64,000 nt of DNA from Isochrysis galbana (Eukaryota; Haptophyta; Isochrysidales; Isochrysidaceae), in assembly GCA_018136815.1 (NCBI GenBank), contig CM030935.1, positions 4,506,159-4,570,158 on the forward strand, in the 5' to 3' direction. The notes under the pieces are model-generated. The model ran no database searches, was not told where the DNA came from, and saw nothing but the letters and a program-made list of their open reading frames with translations. A program made the position numbers and the translations under genes. This document shows, one piece after another, positions 20,457 to 30,077 of this stretch; position 1 is the stretch's first letter; each line of letters opens with the position of its first letter.

Positions 20457-21480
20457 GGCAACCTACTTTTATCAGTGGGGGTCAATGGGGGCCTCGCGCC
20501 CCCCTCTCTCCATCGCGGACTGTTGTGGTTAGGGGGAGAGCCGCCCTTAGGTTTCTCCCAAGGGAGCCTCTCTCCTTTGCTCTTCCTCCCTTCGTGTGTT
20601 TTGTTTTCCCCCCTTTGCTCCTCGGGCGTGCACCCCCTCCGTCCGGTCGGGATCCTCCGATCTCGAGCTCTCCTTCGTCCTTCGCCCCGTGTGTTAGGAT
20701 AGGGGTGATCGCTCTCGATCCCCCTCCCTTGTTTTCTCATGTGTGCGCCCCCTTTCTTTCCTTGCGCGCGCCCCCCGTGTGTTTCCCGCGTTTTTCTCTT
20801 GTCCTAGAGTTCCCGAGAGTCGCGCCCATGGCCGCACTCCCAGGGGCTTTGGGCGAGCTCTCTCGACCGCCATCGCCCCATGCTCGTGTGAGCGGTGTCC
20901 CCGCCGGTGCCATGCCTCCCTCCAGTCCCAGTGCTCCCTGTGCTCAGCCCTCCTTGAGCACGGTCGCCCTTGGAGGGCCCCTTCCCATGCCTCAACAATT
21001 CTCTACATCACACATCACAAGCCACAGCCATAACCACAGCCACTCCACTCACTCAGCCACACGGACACCCCCCGGGGTGGGCCCGTACAATCAACCCCAG
21101 CCCTTGGCCTCTGGCAGGGGCTGGGCAATCATAATTCTGGCCCAGACCCCTAGCTAGTGAGCGCGGGCCGCGAGCTGCACTCCCAGGCCCGAATGGCCCT
21201 GCCCTCGTAATGACTCCCCCCCCCCTTCCCTGGTCGCCAGGCAGACAGGGGACTCTGGGAGGCATCAAGGGCCAGTGAGGCGAGCATGGGAGAGGCAGGG
21301 GAGGCCAGGGGCTGAGCCCCAGCCTCCACTGCCCCCTAAGCTGCCCTTGCTGGCCCTCTATCTAGGCGCCCTTGAAGGACCTCTGAGAGCAAGCCGTGGC
21401 GCGCCGCATGGCGACGCGCCGCAAGGACAGAGGTGGAAGAGAGTGGAGCGAGGGAGAGGATGGGATTTGCACCACCATCG
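20457..21480 (+). repeat. ~500-bp dispersed repeat (copy 2) carrying a nested insertion
   Basis: The head GGCAACCTACTTTTATCAG runs to CATCGCGGAC at 20520, and the rest resumes at 21062 with CGGACACCCCCCGGGG and continues to GGGATTTGCACC near 21480. The copies at 28480-28975 and 39751-40275 are uninterrupted at the same place. Confidence 0.9.
20521..21061. mobile_element. 541-bp insertion of unknown type, 5-bp target-site duplication
   Basis: The insert is flanked by CGGAC at 20516-20520 and 21062-21066 while two sister repeats show the empty site with a single CGGAC. It begins TGTTGTGGTTAGGG and ends CACTCACTCAGCCACA. No clear terminal inverted repeats and no coding capacity are visible. Confidence 0.8.
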
Positions 21481-21484
21481 AGCA

Positions 21485-21990
21485 CTTACGCGACTCGGTA
21501 AGGCCCGCTATAGTGATAGAGCACCTTGTTGCGGAGGCCCGGGATCTTGCGCACAACCCGGTCTCGCGGTTTGAACCGGAGTAGCGGAGCATGTGTGCGT
21601 AGCGTGTCCGCGACAGCATCGGCTTGGGCCGCGAGCGTAAGTTTCGTGAGCAGCGGACCACGCAGCCTTAAGCCTTAAGGCGATTGTGCACAGCCTCTGC
21701 GTAGTCGCGGATCTCTCGCGGTAGAGGTAGGGGCCATGCATACGCAGCACCGCCATGTGCAAGATGCATCTTGCGGGGAAATAATACGGAGGCGACGGAC
21801 GGCACGCCGAGGGAAAGAACCTGCCGCAGGGGGGCGAGGGACCGAGGGCACGGCGGGGCAGCGTGGGATGGCGCGTGGCCGATCTCGGAGCGAGATCGCG
21901 TCCTTTCCCCGTAGCGCGGAGCGCGGGCAAAGACCCCCCACGGAACCTCCTGGGACCGGAGAATGTTTTGGACGAAACCGTCCCTCCGTC
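21485..21990 (-). pseudogene. Relic of a retroelement-type integrase C-terminal region
   Basis: On the minus strand at about 21600-21490 one frame reads LRFKPRDRVVRKIPG followed by a YHYSGPYRV-type end, the pattern of the C-terminal domain of Ty3/gypsy-like integrases. Upstream, PREIRDYAEAVHNRLKA lies in another frame, so at least one frameshift separates them. It abuts the internal end of the dispersed repeat. Whether it belonged to an LTR element or to a large integrase-carrying DNA transposon cannot be decided. Confidence 0.5.
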
Positions 21991-22008
21991 GGCCGAGCAG
22001 AGGAGGAC

Positions 22009-22012
<4 letters not shown>

Positions 22013-22071
<59 letters not shown>
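22013..22071. repeat. (GA)n microsatellite
   Basis: A near-perfect GA run inside mobile-element debris; no gene is associated with it. Confidence 0.95.
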
Positions 22072-22073
<2 letters not shown>

Positions 22074-22454
22074 CGCAGAGTGACTGCAGAACGAGAAGTC
22101 GAAGTCATGCCGGTTTATTAACTTAAACGAACCAACAATTACAATTATAGAAACAGCAAAAACAAAAAAATTTCGAATCGCAAATTTCGAGACCAAAATC
22201 TGCAAACCTGGACTTGAGCGAACGAAGTTGTGTGTCTTGTGCGTCAGTGGCAACACGGGGAACTGTTCAACTGTGAGTGTGGGCGCGTACCTTACACGAA
22301 TATTCATGCCTACAGCCTTCAATCAAGGAGCCTTCAGATGCGTAGAAACACGCTGTTCCTGTGTTTCCCTTGTAGTTGTAGGTGTATTGCTGATTGCTGG
22401 TAGATTGTGTGTGTGTTGTCGTTATAGTTATAGCTCAAAATCGAGCTTTGAAAG

Positions 22455-22653
22455 CCTAGATGGGAAATCCGTATTTACCGTATTTGGCCAGAGGCAGAGG
22501 TCAAATACGACATATGACATATGTATTTGGCTGTATTTCAAGCGCGTCCTGGGTTGTAGGCCTCGAATGTATTTGAAATGTATTTGGCCGGAGGCCAAAT
22601 ACATATGTATTTGGCTGTATTTGCAGGCCACAGCACCGTATTTCCCATCTAGG
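22455..22653. mobile_element. MITE, hAT-like (copy B)
   Basis: The 199-bp element has termini CCTAGATGGGAAATCCG and CGTATTTCCCATCTAGG. Flanks TTTGAAAG (22447-22454) and TTTGATAG (22654-22661) match at 7 of 8 bases, a slightly eroded target duplication. The interior matches copy A closely. Confidence 0.88.
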
Positions 22654-23099
22654 TTTGATAGAAGCAGCTTTGAGCTTTGAGGAAACAACTACTATTTTGG
22701 GGATTTCGGAAAGATTTCGCCGCGGAGGCTCCGCCCTCGCACCCCAACGCACCCCTGGGCTGGCACAGCTTCAGCTTTTCACAGTGCGGCCCCCCGCCTT
22801 CCCACCCCTAACCACCGTCCGTCGCCGCGACGACTCCAAGCGCTACAACAACCCTTCCATTCTAAACTCTCCCTCACATTTGTATCTCAGTTTTGGAATG
22901 GAGGTAGGAGTAGAATGAGTGTTCACGCTTACTCCTAGGAGTACACATGGTCTTCACACACTTACCTCGCGAGAGAGCGACAGACAGGTAACGGGCCGCG
23001 CCGCGCGATGACGCTCTCTCATCTCCCTCTCTCTCTATTATTCCCTCTCTCCGGTGTATCTCCTCTTCCTCTCTCTTGTCAACTCCCTTCTCTCAATCT

Positions 23100-23122
23100 T
23101 CTTCTTTCTCTCTCTCTCTCTC

Positions 23123-23156
<34 letters not shown>

Positions 23157-23240
23157 CCCCCCCCCCGCCCCCCCTTGCCCCACCCTGCCGCCTCCCCCAC
23201 TCTCTCTCTCCCCCTTTCGTGTGGCCTTCGTGTGTTTCGT
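23100..23240. promoter_or_regulatory. CT/poly-C leader of the TPR gene
   Basis: (CT)n followed by about 50 bp of almost pure C ends within 30-80 bp of the start codon at 23243. Similar homopyrimidine or homopurine tracts precede most genes in the window; a core-promoter role is inference. Confidence 0.5.
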
Positions 23241-23242
23241 CG

Positions 23243-24609
23243 ATGTCTTCGCTGCTCGCTGAGGCGGACGCTGAGGCTGCTGACGCCAAGTCGGCGTTTG
23301 CGCGTCGCGAGTACGAGTCGGCTGCTGTCGGCTTTGGACGCGCCATCGAGCTTCACGAGCAGCAGGGCTCCTCGACTGCAGCGCTGCACCTGCTGCACTG
23401 CAACCATGCTGCGGCACTCGCAGCGCTCGGCTTCCATGAGGCGGCGCTTGCAGCCGCGCGACGTTCAATTGCGATTGGCGGCGACAGCTTTGTCAAGGGG
23501 CACTACCGCGCTGCTCTTGCACTCGTTGAGCTAGAGAGGTGGGAGGAGGCGGCGCAGGCGTGCGAGGCAGCGCTTGCGATCACGCCTGAGTCGGCGCAAC
23601 TGCTAGCGCTGATCGACAAATGCCGGCGGGGCGCAGTGCAGCGCACCGAGGCGGAGCTGCTGCGGGCCGCGCTGCCTCAGGAGGAGCCGTCAGCGGATGC
23701 TCTGTCGCCGTCGGTGCAATCGGGTGCGAGTGCACTGTCTGCGCCAGTGCTGGTGCCGACTGCGGAGATGGCTGCGGCAGCTGCTGCAGCCCTCGAAAGT
23801 GACTGGGCCGCAGCACAAGAACGGACAAGAGCAGCGCGCGACCAGCGCACCAACCGCGCAAAGACGGAGCGCGAGCGGCTGGAAACTGAACTCAGGTAAT
23901 TATTGGCAGTCTTGGCGTTGCATATTGGGCTTGCCTTCCGAGCCGGCCCGAGGTGCTCCTAATCACATAGCTCCCCACATACATCAGGCGACGGCAGGAG
24001 GAGCTCAACGCTGAATCCGCACGGCGCCGGCAGGATGCGACGCGGGCGGCCGTGGAAAAGGACCCAGGAACACAGCGTAGAGCCCCCGACATCAAGCGCA
24101 CCGTGCCGAGCGCTGAGAGTTCGATCGCAGCTGCCGCTGCTACCGAGAGGGCGCAAGCGGTGACGCGCGTCAACGCGTGGAGGGCCAAGGAGATGCCAAC
24201 CCGCCAACCCTTGACGGCGCCCAACATGTCCTCCGACTTCACGAAGCAATTTGTGCTCCTGAAGCACGATTCGGCCCGCCTCTTTGAATATGTACGCCTA
24301 ATCGAGCCTGAACGTTGCAAGGCGGTATTCTCGCCGGAGATCGCACCCGAGGTGCTGCAAGCTATTGCGGTTGCTATTATGCAGCATGCCTCCCGTGAAA
24401 CGCTAGAATGGGCGGCCGCATGGTTGGAGGGCATCACGCAGGTGCCACGGTTCGAGATGAGCATGATGATGCTAGATGCGCCCGTTGCTAGGACTCTAGG
24501 GCGGATGTTCGACGCCCTCGATGCCTTGGTGGGGCCGGACACCGCAGGGACTGCTCGCGATTCGATATCCGCTTCCCGCCTAACCAATCTGCGAGCAAAA
24601 TTCATGTAG
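23243..24609 (+). CDS. TPR protein with RPAP3-type C-terminal domain, two exons
   Basis: Exons are 23243-23895 and 23988-24609 (donor GTAATT, acceptor CATCAG, phase 2), giving 424 aa. Residues about 10-127 form three TPRs (AFARREYESAAVGFGRAIEL, HCNHAAALAALGFHEAAL, RAALALVELERWEEAAQACEAAL). A charged coiled region follows. Residues about 310-400 (SSDFTKQFVLLKHDSARLFEY ... RCKAVFSPEIAPEVLQ) resemble the RPAP3_C domain. RPAP3 and relatives (SPAG1, TTC-type dynein assembly factors) recruit HSP90 through TPRs and the R2TP AAA+ ATPases through this C-terminal domain, to assemble RNA polymerases, snoRNPs or axonemal dyneins. Only one TPR cluster is present, so it is smaller than animal RPAP3 and could instead be a dynein-assembly factor. 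The start ATG closely follows a CT/C tract. Confidence 0.8.
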
Positions 24610-25784
24610 TAAGCGGCCGCACGTGCTGGTTGGCCTCATTTCCAATAGCACAGCTGGCTCTATGCTCTCTACAGTAATGCTCAAGACAAGCAATGCATTG
24701 CTAGCCCGGTCACTCACTCTTTTTAACCACTATTTTCCACCTCCCCTGGGTGTCCAAGGATTCTGCAGGGTTCCCCCCCCACCTGCCCCGCCAGCGGCCT
24801 CTCCCCTCCGAACAACTCCCTCCCGCCCCACGAAAGGCAACGGCGTCGGTGAGGGACCGCCATCCACATCTACCATCCAATAGGGCTACCCCAGCCCGCC
24901 CCCTATCGCCCGGCCCATTGTAGTGCACGCGTGCCCACCCCCAGACCCCAGAAACCGAAGATTAAAGAATGAAGGTGATGCTGCAAAGGGAGGCTGATAG
25001 TTTGGGGTAAGGCGTTAGCGTGAGTCAGTAGCTCATGAGTCCGATCTGGGTCCCCTGTAGCTAGTCATAGTAGCAGCCTCAGTCGCGCCCTGAGTGCGCG
25101 AGCTCTGGGTCTGGGTCCCTTGTAGCTAGCCGTAGTAGCAGCCAGAATCTTCAGGCGTGTTTTTATGCTAGATTCTTCAAGATTTTTATCGTCCACGTTC
25201 TACGCTTGCAAGTTGCAAGTGCGACACAAGTAAGTAAGCACAACACCAAGAAACTGAAAGATACCGTGGCCGTGCCTGCTGCCGCATTGCCTTTAAGCCA
25301 TCGCGCGTGGGCCGTCTCACCGACGACTCCCTAACCCGATTCCGGCATTTTTCGATTTCTCCCCGCCACTCGAGATTAGCTACGACTACAGCTGATGATC
25401 ATCATCCATCGTCCACCTACAAGTTATGACCAACAGAAGCGAAGGGGTAGGAGATGGTGGCAGGAGCACCGTCGTTGTCTGGGAGCTGTAGTCAACCCCT
25501 CTAGGTCTGCGTATAAATATCCGTGTACTTCCCTGTCCACTGCCATGGCGCGTCCAAGGGAGGGTTGAAGCACGCCATTAGCAACCTCCCATATGGGCAG
25601 TCGGATACGCCGCATAGCCACTCCTCGTGAGTGGTACTCTTCGGTAGTTGATTCGCTCCGCGCACGAGCCATCATTTGCACACACGTTCAGAAAGCTCGG
25701 CTCACTATGCGCGATGCCCCTAGGCAAGGAACAAGCCGAGCCCGAACACTGCCTTACGTATCTGGGCTCTTCGAAGGCCATCTA
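24610..25784. other. Intergenic region, no gene recognised
   Basis: It contains the 3' flank of the TPR gene and a short degenerate direct repeat at about 25040-25150 (each unit with GGGTCCC.TGTAGCTAG). No domain or RNA gene is visible. Confidence 0.6.
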
Positions 25785-27266
25785 TCATTCTAGGATGCGT
25801 TGCACTAGTCTATCAACAAGGTCGTCCTTCTCCACTGCATCTGCGCAGTCGATTCCTTCCACCTTGCACATGCCGACAAGCTCGCTCACTGATAGTTTGT
25901 GCAGGAAGCTGTGCTTGAGGACTTCCCTCTCACCACAAGCAACCGGCTCGCGGCTGAGGGAGCCATAGCCGCAACTAGCACTTGAGAAGGCTGACCCATC
26001 GGTGTCGTCTTGAATGTTGGAGTCGCCCGGGCCAATATGAGCAGCTGCGCGCTCGGCGCGCTCCTCGTCGACCGTCCACTCGCCAAGGGCTACACAGCCT
26101 AGGCGGCGCGTGCAGAGGTCAGTCAGGTCCGAATGGCCCTGGTCGTACCCCTCGTTGCCGGTGACCTTGACTGCGGTTGCTGCCTCCTTCCAGCGCGCCG
26201 ACGCACGGCACCAGATCTGTGCGTGCGAGGAAGACGAGCGACATAGGCGGGCCTCCAACCTGGCAGAGCGCAGCTCCTCCGCACGTTGAAGCAAGTAGGC
26301 ATGGCGGCGCGCGGTGAGCGCCGATCGGCAAACTTCGCACGCGATAGCACGCATGCCATCGCTTTTTGGGTCATTGAGGTGCCCCACATGTGAAGGCATT
26401 TCTGAAGCGTTCATACCATCTGGAAAGAGGCTGTCGCCATTGGCGACCGCTGAGTCCTGCTTGATAGTCTCAACCATGGGCGCGGTCGGGTGGACGATGC
26501 GTGCACCAATCGGCCGTGTTAGGTGCTCTGGATCTTCTTGAAGATCCGCCCGAGCAGCCGCCGCGAGCGCCGTGGCTGTGCTCAAATGCTTTGCATGTGC
26601 AAAATGGCTTGAGCGTGCCGGGTATATGCAGGCGCTGGGCAGAGCCGAGGTGGCGCGCAGCACCCATACAATGTGGCCGAGTGCGAACCCCACCGAGAGG
26701 GCGAGCATGACAACGGGTACTGTGTGCGACCCCTCGCCGGCGGCAGGTGAGCGTGATTGCCGGCGGCGGGCAGGCTTAAGCACATGATGTTCAGTCTCGT
26801 CTGAGAGGGTGATGGCAATGGTGGGTTCGCTGATAGGTTGGCGCGACCGCCATGTCTGTCGAAGGCCCGTCTGGATCACAAGTGCAGCGCCAAGTCGCCT
26901 TTGCCGGTGGCGTCGGATCGCGACCACAATCTTGCGCGCTGCGCGCTTCTTGCTCTTGAGTGCGGCAGCAAAGTCGCGAATGGCACGCTGTATCCGACCC
27001 ACTGCAAGGAGCCGAAGAGTGGCCGCGATGTGTACGGACGCGAGCGAGTCGAGCGAGCTGGAGCCTAGTGAACCGTGGCAGAGAGAGCTAGAGAGGAGAG
27101 AGCTGGAGTCGGACGCGGCCACGTCAGCGATCGTCGAGACGAGCATGCTTGGCTCGCCGTCGAGGTGGAGGAGATCGTCGATGGTCGAGGTCCAGACGAG
27201 TGCCTCCAGCTCCTGGTCGCTCGCAAGTCCGGGCGGAGTGCGCCCCGCCGACTCGGAGGAGTCCAT
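25785..27266 (-). CDS. Single-pass membrane protein with IQ motif and SAP-like C-terminus
   Basis: Single-exon gene, 493 aa, function not recognised. Residues about 80-142 are basic and helical and end in an IQ-like calmodulin-binding motif (ALVIQTGLRQTWRSR). One membrane helix spans about 183-203. The second half is Cys-containing: CEVCRSAL at 310, a run of spaced Cys (342, 353, 385, 391) with helical AYLLQRAEELRSARLEARL, and a C-terminal SAP-like segment (LSVSELVGMCKVEGIDC ... EKDDLVDRLVQRI, 457-491). The CEVC start plus a terminal SAP-like helix-loop-helix recalls the saposin-like/SAP arrangement of MANF-type and canopy ER proteins. A cytosolic IQ half and a luminal half is therefore plausible, but is inference. 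The upstream region (27285-27840) is a long GA/G tract, pyrimidine-rich in the gene sense. Confidence 0.65.
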   Translation of the reverse strand: MDSSESAGRTPPGLASDQELEALVWTSTIDDLLHLDGEPSMLVSTIADVAASDSSSLLSSSLCHGSLGSSSLDSLASVHIAATLRLLAVGRIQRAIRDFAAALKSKKRAARKIVVAIRRHRQRRLGAALVIQTGLRQTWRSRQPISEPTIAITLSDETEHHVLKPARRRQSRSPAAGEGSHTVPVVMLALSVGFALGHIVWVLRATSALPSACIYPARSSHFAHAKHLSTATALAAAARADLQEDPEHLTRPIGARIVHPTAPMVETIKQDSAVANGDSLFPDGMNASEMPSHVGHLNDPKSDGMRAIACEVCRSALTARRHAYLLQRAEELRSARLEARLCRSSSSHAQIWCRASARWKEAATAVKVTGNEGYDQGHSDLTDLCTRRLGCVALGEWTVDEERAERAAAHIGPGDSNIQDDTDGSAFSSASCGYGSLSREPVACGEREVLKHSFLHKLSVSELVGMCKVEGIDCADAVEKDDLVDRLVQRILE

Positions 27267-27284
27267 CGGAAGATACGTTCAGAA

Positions 27285-28115
27285 ACAGAGAGAGAGGGAG
27301 GAAGGGAGCGAGCGAGCGAGAGAGCGGGGGAGCGGGAGAAGGAGAGGGAGAGGGAGAGGGAGGGGGTGAAGGGAGGGAGGGGGTGAAGGGAGGGAGGGGG
27401 GGGAGAGGGGGGGGCGAGGGAGGGAGAGCGAGAGGGAGAGAGGAAGGGAGAGAAAGCGAAAGAGAGAGGAGGAGAAGGGAGAGAGGGAAGTGTGTGTGTG
27501 TGGGCGGATAGGTGACAGGAGGGGAGGGCGGGCAATGGGAGGGAGACGCTCGCGGCGAGATGCTATGCAGAAGAGGAGGGAGAAGGGGAGAGAACGAGGA
27601 GGGAGAGGCAAGGGCGGCGCCCTCCGGGGGAGGGGGTGGGGGGGGAGAGGGGAGGGCGTGGCGAACCCTCTTACGGGGGGAACAGTTGGAGAGAGAAGAA
27701 ATCGGCGCGAAGAGAGAAGAGAGTTGCTGGGGAGGGGAGGGCGGGGGCGGGAGAGGGAGAGCGAGGAGAGGGGGGGAAGGAGGGGAGGGGGGGGGGGGGA
27801 TGAAGCAGAAGGAGAGAGAGAGAGCGCTGGAGGCCTTGTAATTACGTATGAGGCCACTTGAATACATGATATAATGAGTGCTCTTGAGATGAGATATCAG
27901 ACGAACAGACACAAAAGCCTTCTCATCGGTCACCACCACCATTGTTATAGTGTGAATCGGGAGGACTCTTCTACAACGACAGGGGTCGCTCGAGTGGCGT
28001 GGTCTTCGAAGGCGGCTACTCTCAGGCCTCTGTGGGTGTCCGTCCACCCCCACCGGAGAGAAGGGGGAGGGACTCGGCCGCGGGAGAGAAAGGGGGGGGG
28101 GGGGGGGGGGGGCTC
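27285..28115. repeat. Long purine-rich low-complexity tract
   Basis: GA- and G-rich sequence runs from 27285 to about 27830, with a pure G run at about 28090-28112. On the strand of the 25785-27266 gene it is the pyrimidine-rich upstream region. Open frames in it are repeat translations. Confidence 0.9.
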
Positions 28116-28179
28116 GATTCTTTACTCTTTACTAATCACACTGCTGCCGGTGCGCCTAGGAGATAACATCGGAGACTAG

Positions 28180-28480
28180 AGGCTAGAGCTTCGCAACGGG
28201 CAGCGCTTCGCAGCTTCGCAGCGAGCACGCGCCGGCGCCGATGGCTCCAGGGGTCGCTTGGCTGATCTTGGATGGCGAGGTCCGTGATGCGTGAGAGGAC
28301 GGCCTTCCGGTTCTCCATGTAGAGTTTGCCAGCTGCTCGGCGCACTTGCACCATGGGATTCGTTTCAGCGTACGCGACCGCCATGATGTATTCCATGCAG
28401 AGGTACGCGACGGCGGCCTCGTCTCCAATGTATTTGGTCTTTGGAATCTTGTCGTACTCGTCGGAGTAGTCGCCGACGGT
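28180..28480 (-). pseudogene. Protein-like fragment continuing out of the dispersed repeat
   Basis: The minus-strand frame is open from inside the repeat (ATG at 28588) and reads VGDYSDEYDKIPKTKYIGDE, AVAYLCMEYIMAVAYAE and AAGKLYMENRKAVLSRITDL before becoming low quality. The composition is that of a folded alpha-helical protein, unlike the repeat translation before it. No family recognised. It could be a cargo or structural gene fragment of the mobile element, or a host exon caught by it. Confidence 0.35.
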
Positions 28481-28975
28481 CTCGTTTCTCACCACACTCC
28501 ATCGGGGGGGGGTGCAAATCCCCCCCTCTCCCTCGTTCCATTCTCTTCCGCCCTGGTCCCTGCGGCGCGTCGCCATGCGGCGCGCCATGGTCTGCTCTCA
28601 GAGGTCCTTCAAGGGTGCCCAGAGGGCCAGCATGGGCAGCTCAGGGGGCAGTGGAGGCTGGGGCTCAGCCCCTGGCCCCCCCTGCCTCTCCCTCGCTCGC
28701 CTCGCTGGCCTTGGGTGCCGCTTTGAGTCCCCTGTCTGCCTGGCGACCAGGGATGGGGGGGGGGAGTCAGTACGAGAGCTGGCCCATGCGGGCCTGGGAG
28801 TGCAGCTCGCGGCCCGCGCCCACTAGGGGTCTGGGCCAAAATGATGATTGCTCAGCCCCTGCCAGAGGGCAGGGGCTGAGGTTGAATGGCTACGGGCCCA
28901 CCCCGGGGGGTGTCCGCGATGGAGAGAGGGGGGCGCGAGGCCTCCATTGACCCCCACTTATAAAAGTAGGTTGCC
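28480..28975 (-). repeat. ~500-bp dispersed repeat (copy 3)
   Basis: Complete copy in reverse orientation: head GGCAACCTACTTTTATAAG at 28975, tail GGATTTGCACCCCC with GATGGAGTG near 28490. It shows the empty site for the insertion found in copy 2. About 80-90% similar by eye to copies 2 and 4. Confidence 0.9.
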
Positions 28976-30077
28976 CCGAGCAACAAGCACATCAGGAAAA
29001 TGATAAGTCCCCTCTACACGGTAGATAGACAAAGATTTCAACCTACAAATCTCTGACGACCTCTTACAGCTTACAGGCGGCAAGAGGGCTAGACGTGCGA
29101 AATATAACCTAAAAGAGATAGGATTTGGAACCTTAAAGTGGAAAACCGGGGAATACCACTGACGGACTGATGGTGATGGCAAAAATTTACGAGAACAAAA
29201 GAACTACGAGCCACGCCACTGAGTAGACGAGTCCACAGTCTCCCACCCCCTTCTCTCCAACTCCTGGCCGAAGCAGCGCGCGCGGTCGCCCCGGAACCAG
29301 TATCTCCGTTAAAGAGAGAATTGGGGAAGGGGAAGGGGGTTGACGGTGGTTAAGGATGGGTAGTAGGGAGGTTCACTAGCACGCTGCCTCAAGCCGTACA
29401 CGTAGCGGGGATTTTTAAGAAGATATTTTTTTGAGATGGAACTGGCACTGGCGCCAAACACTGGTGCTAATACTGTTGCCCCAACACTGAGGGGGCGAGG
29501 GGGGGCGGTAAGGGCGGTAAAACCCACCATTTTCCTCGGCAGTTTTGCGGGGAGGCAGGTAAGCCCCCCAGGAGGTTTTCTTGGGCTTCGGAGAACGGTC
29601 AAAAAATGCAGCGCCCCCGCATGTTAGTAGTTATAAATCACTGTTTGACCGCCCTATACACACTACACTCACACGTACACGTACGCACATTCACATAAAC
29701 GCACGCGAAACAAATAGTGAAAAGTGAGAGCGCACGGGGCATCTTTTCTGCCACAAGAGAGTACTCTTACTCCTACAATAGCGCGGCGCTGCAGAATGGC
29801 TCTCGTATTCAGACACGTCGATGACTCGATTCGTCGGAATCCTGGAGTGTTCCGCTATAAAACCGTCTTGGGCGTGGGCCCACTGGATGAGGGCGGCGCT
29901 TGCCTTCTTGTCGAGGCGTACCCCTGGCTCGATCAACAACAATTCTCGGTCAGGGGAAGACGGGCCAGGGAAATGTCGAGGACATCGGGGGACATTGGCG
30001 CGAGCCGAGGGGTGGGAGGGGCGGGGGAGGGGTGGGGGGGGGGGGAAATCATAGCCCTCGGCAGCAGCGGCATCGGC
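28976..30077. other. Intergenic region, no gene recognised
   Basis: Mixed sequence with short G/C runs around 29500 and 30030-30045 and a CACAC/ACGTAC stretch at about 29655-29700. The frame of the coiled-coil gene is open upstream to 29724 but the extra residues look untranslated. Confidence 0.55.

Noticed and set aside
20457..28975. A single 8.5-kb transposon bounded by inverted repeat copies
   Set aside because: The orientation fits, but there is no target duplication at the outer ends and two ordinary host-like genes lie inside; kept only as a hypothesis about the repeat family.
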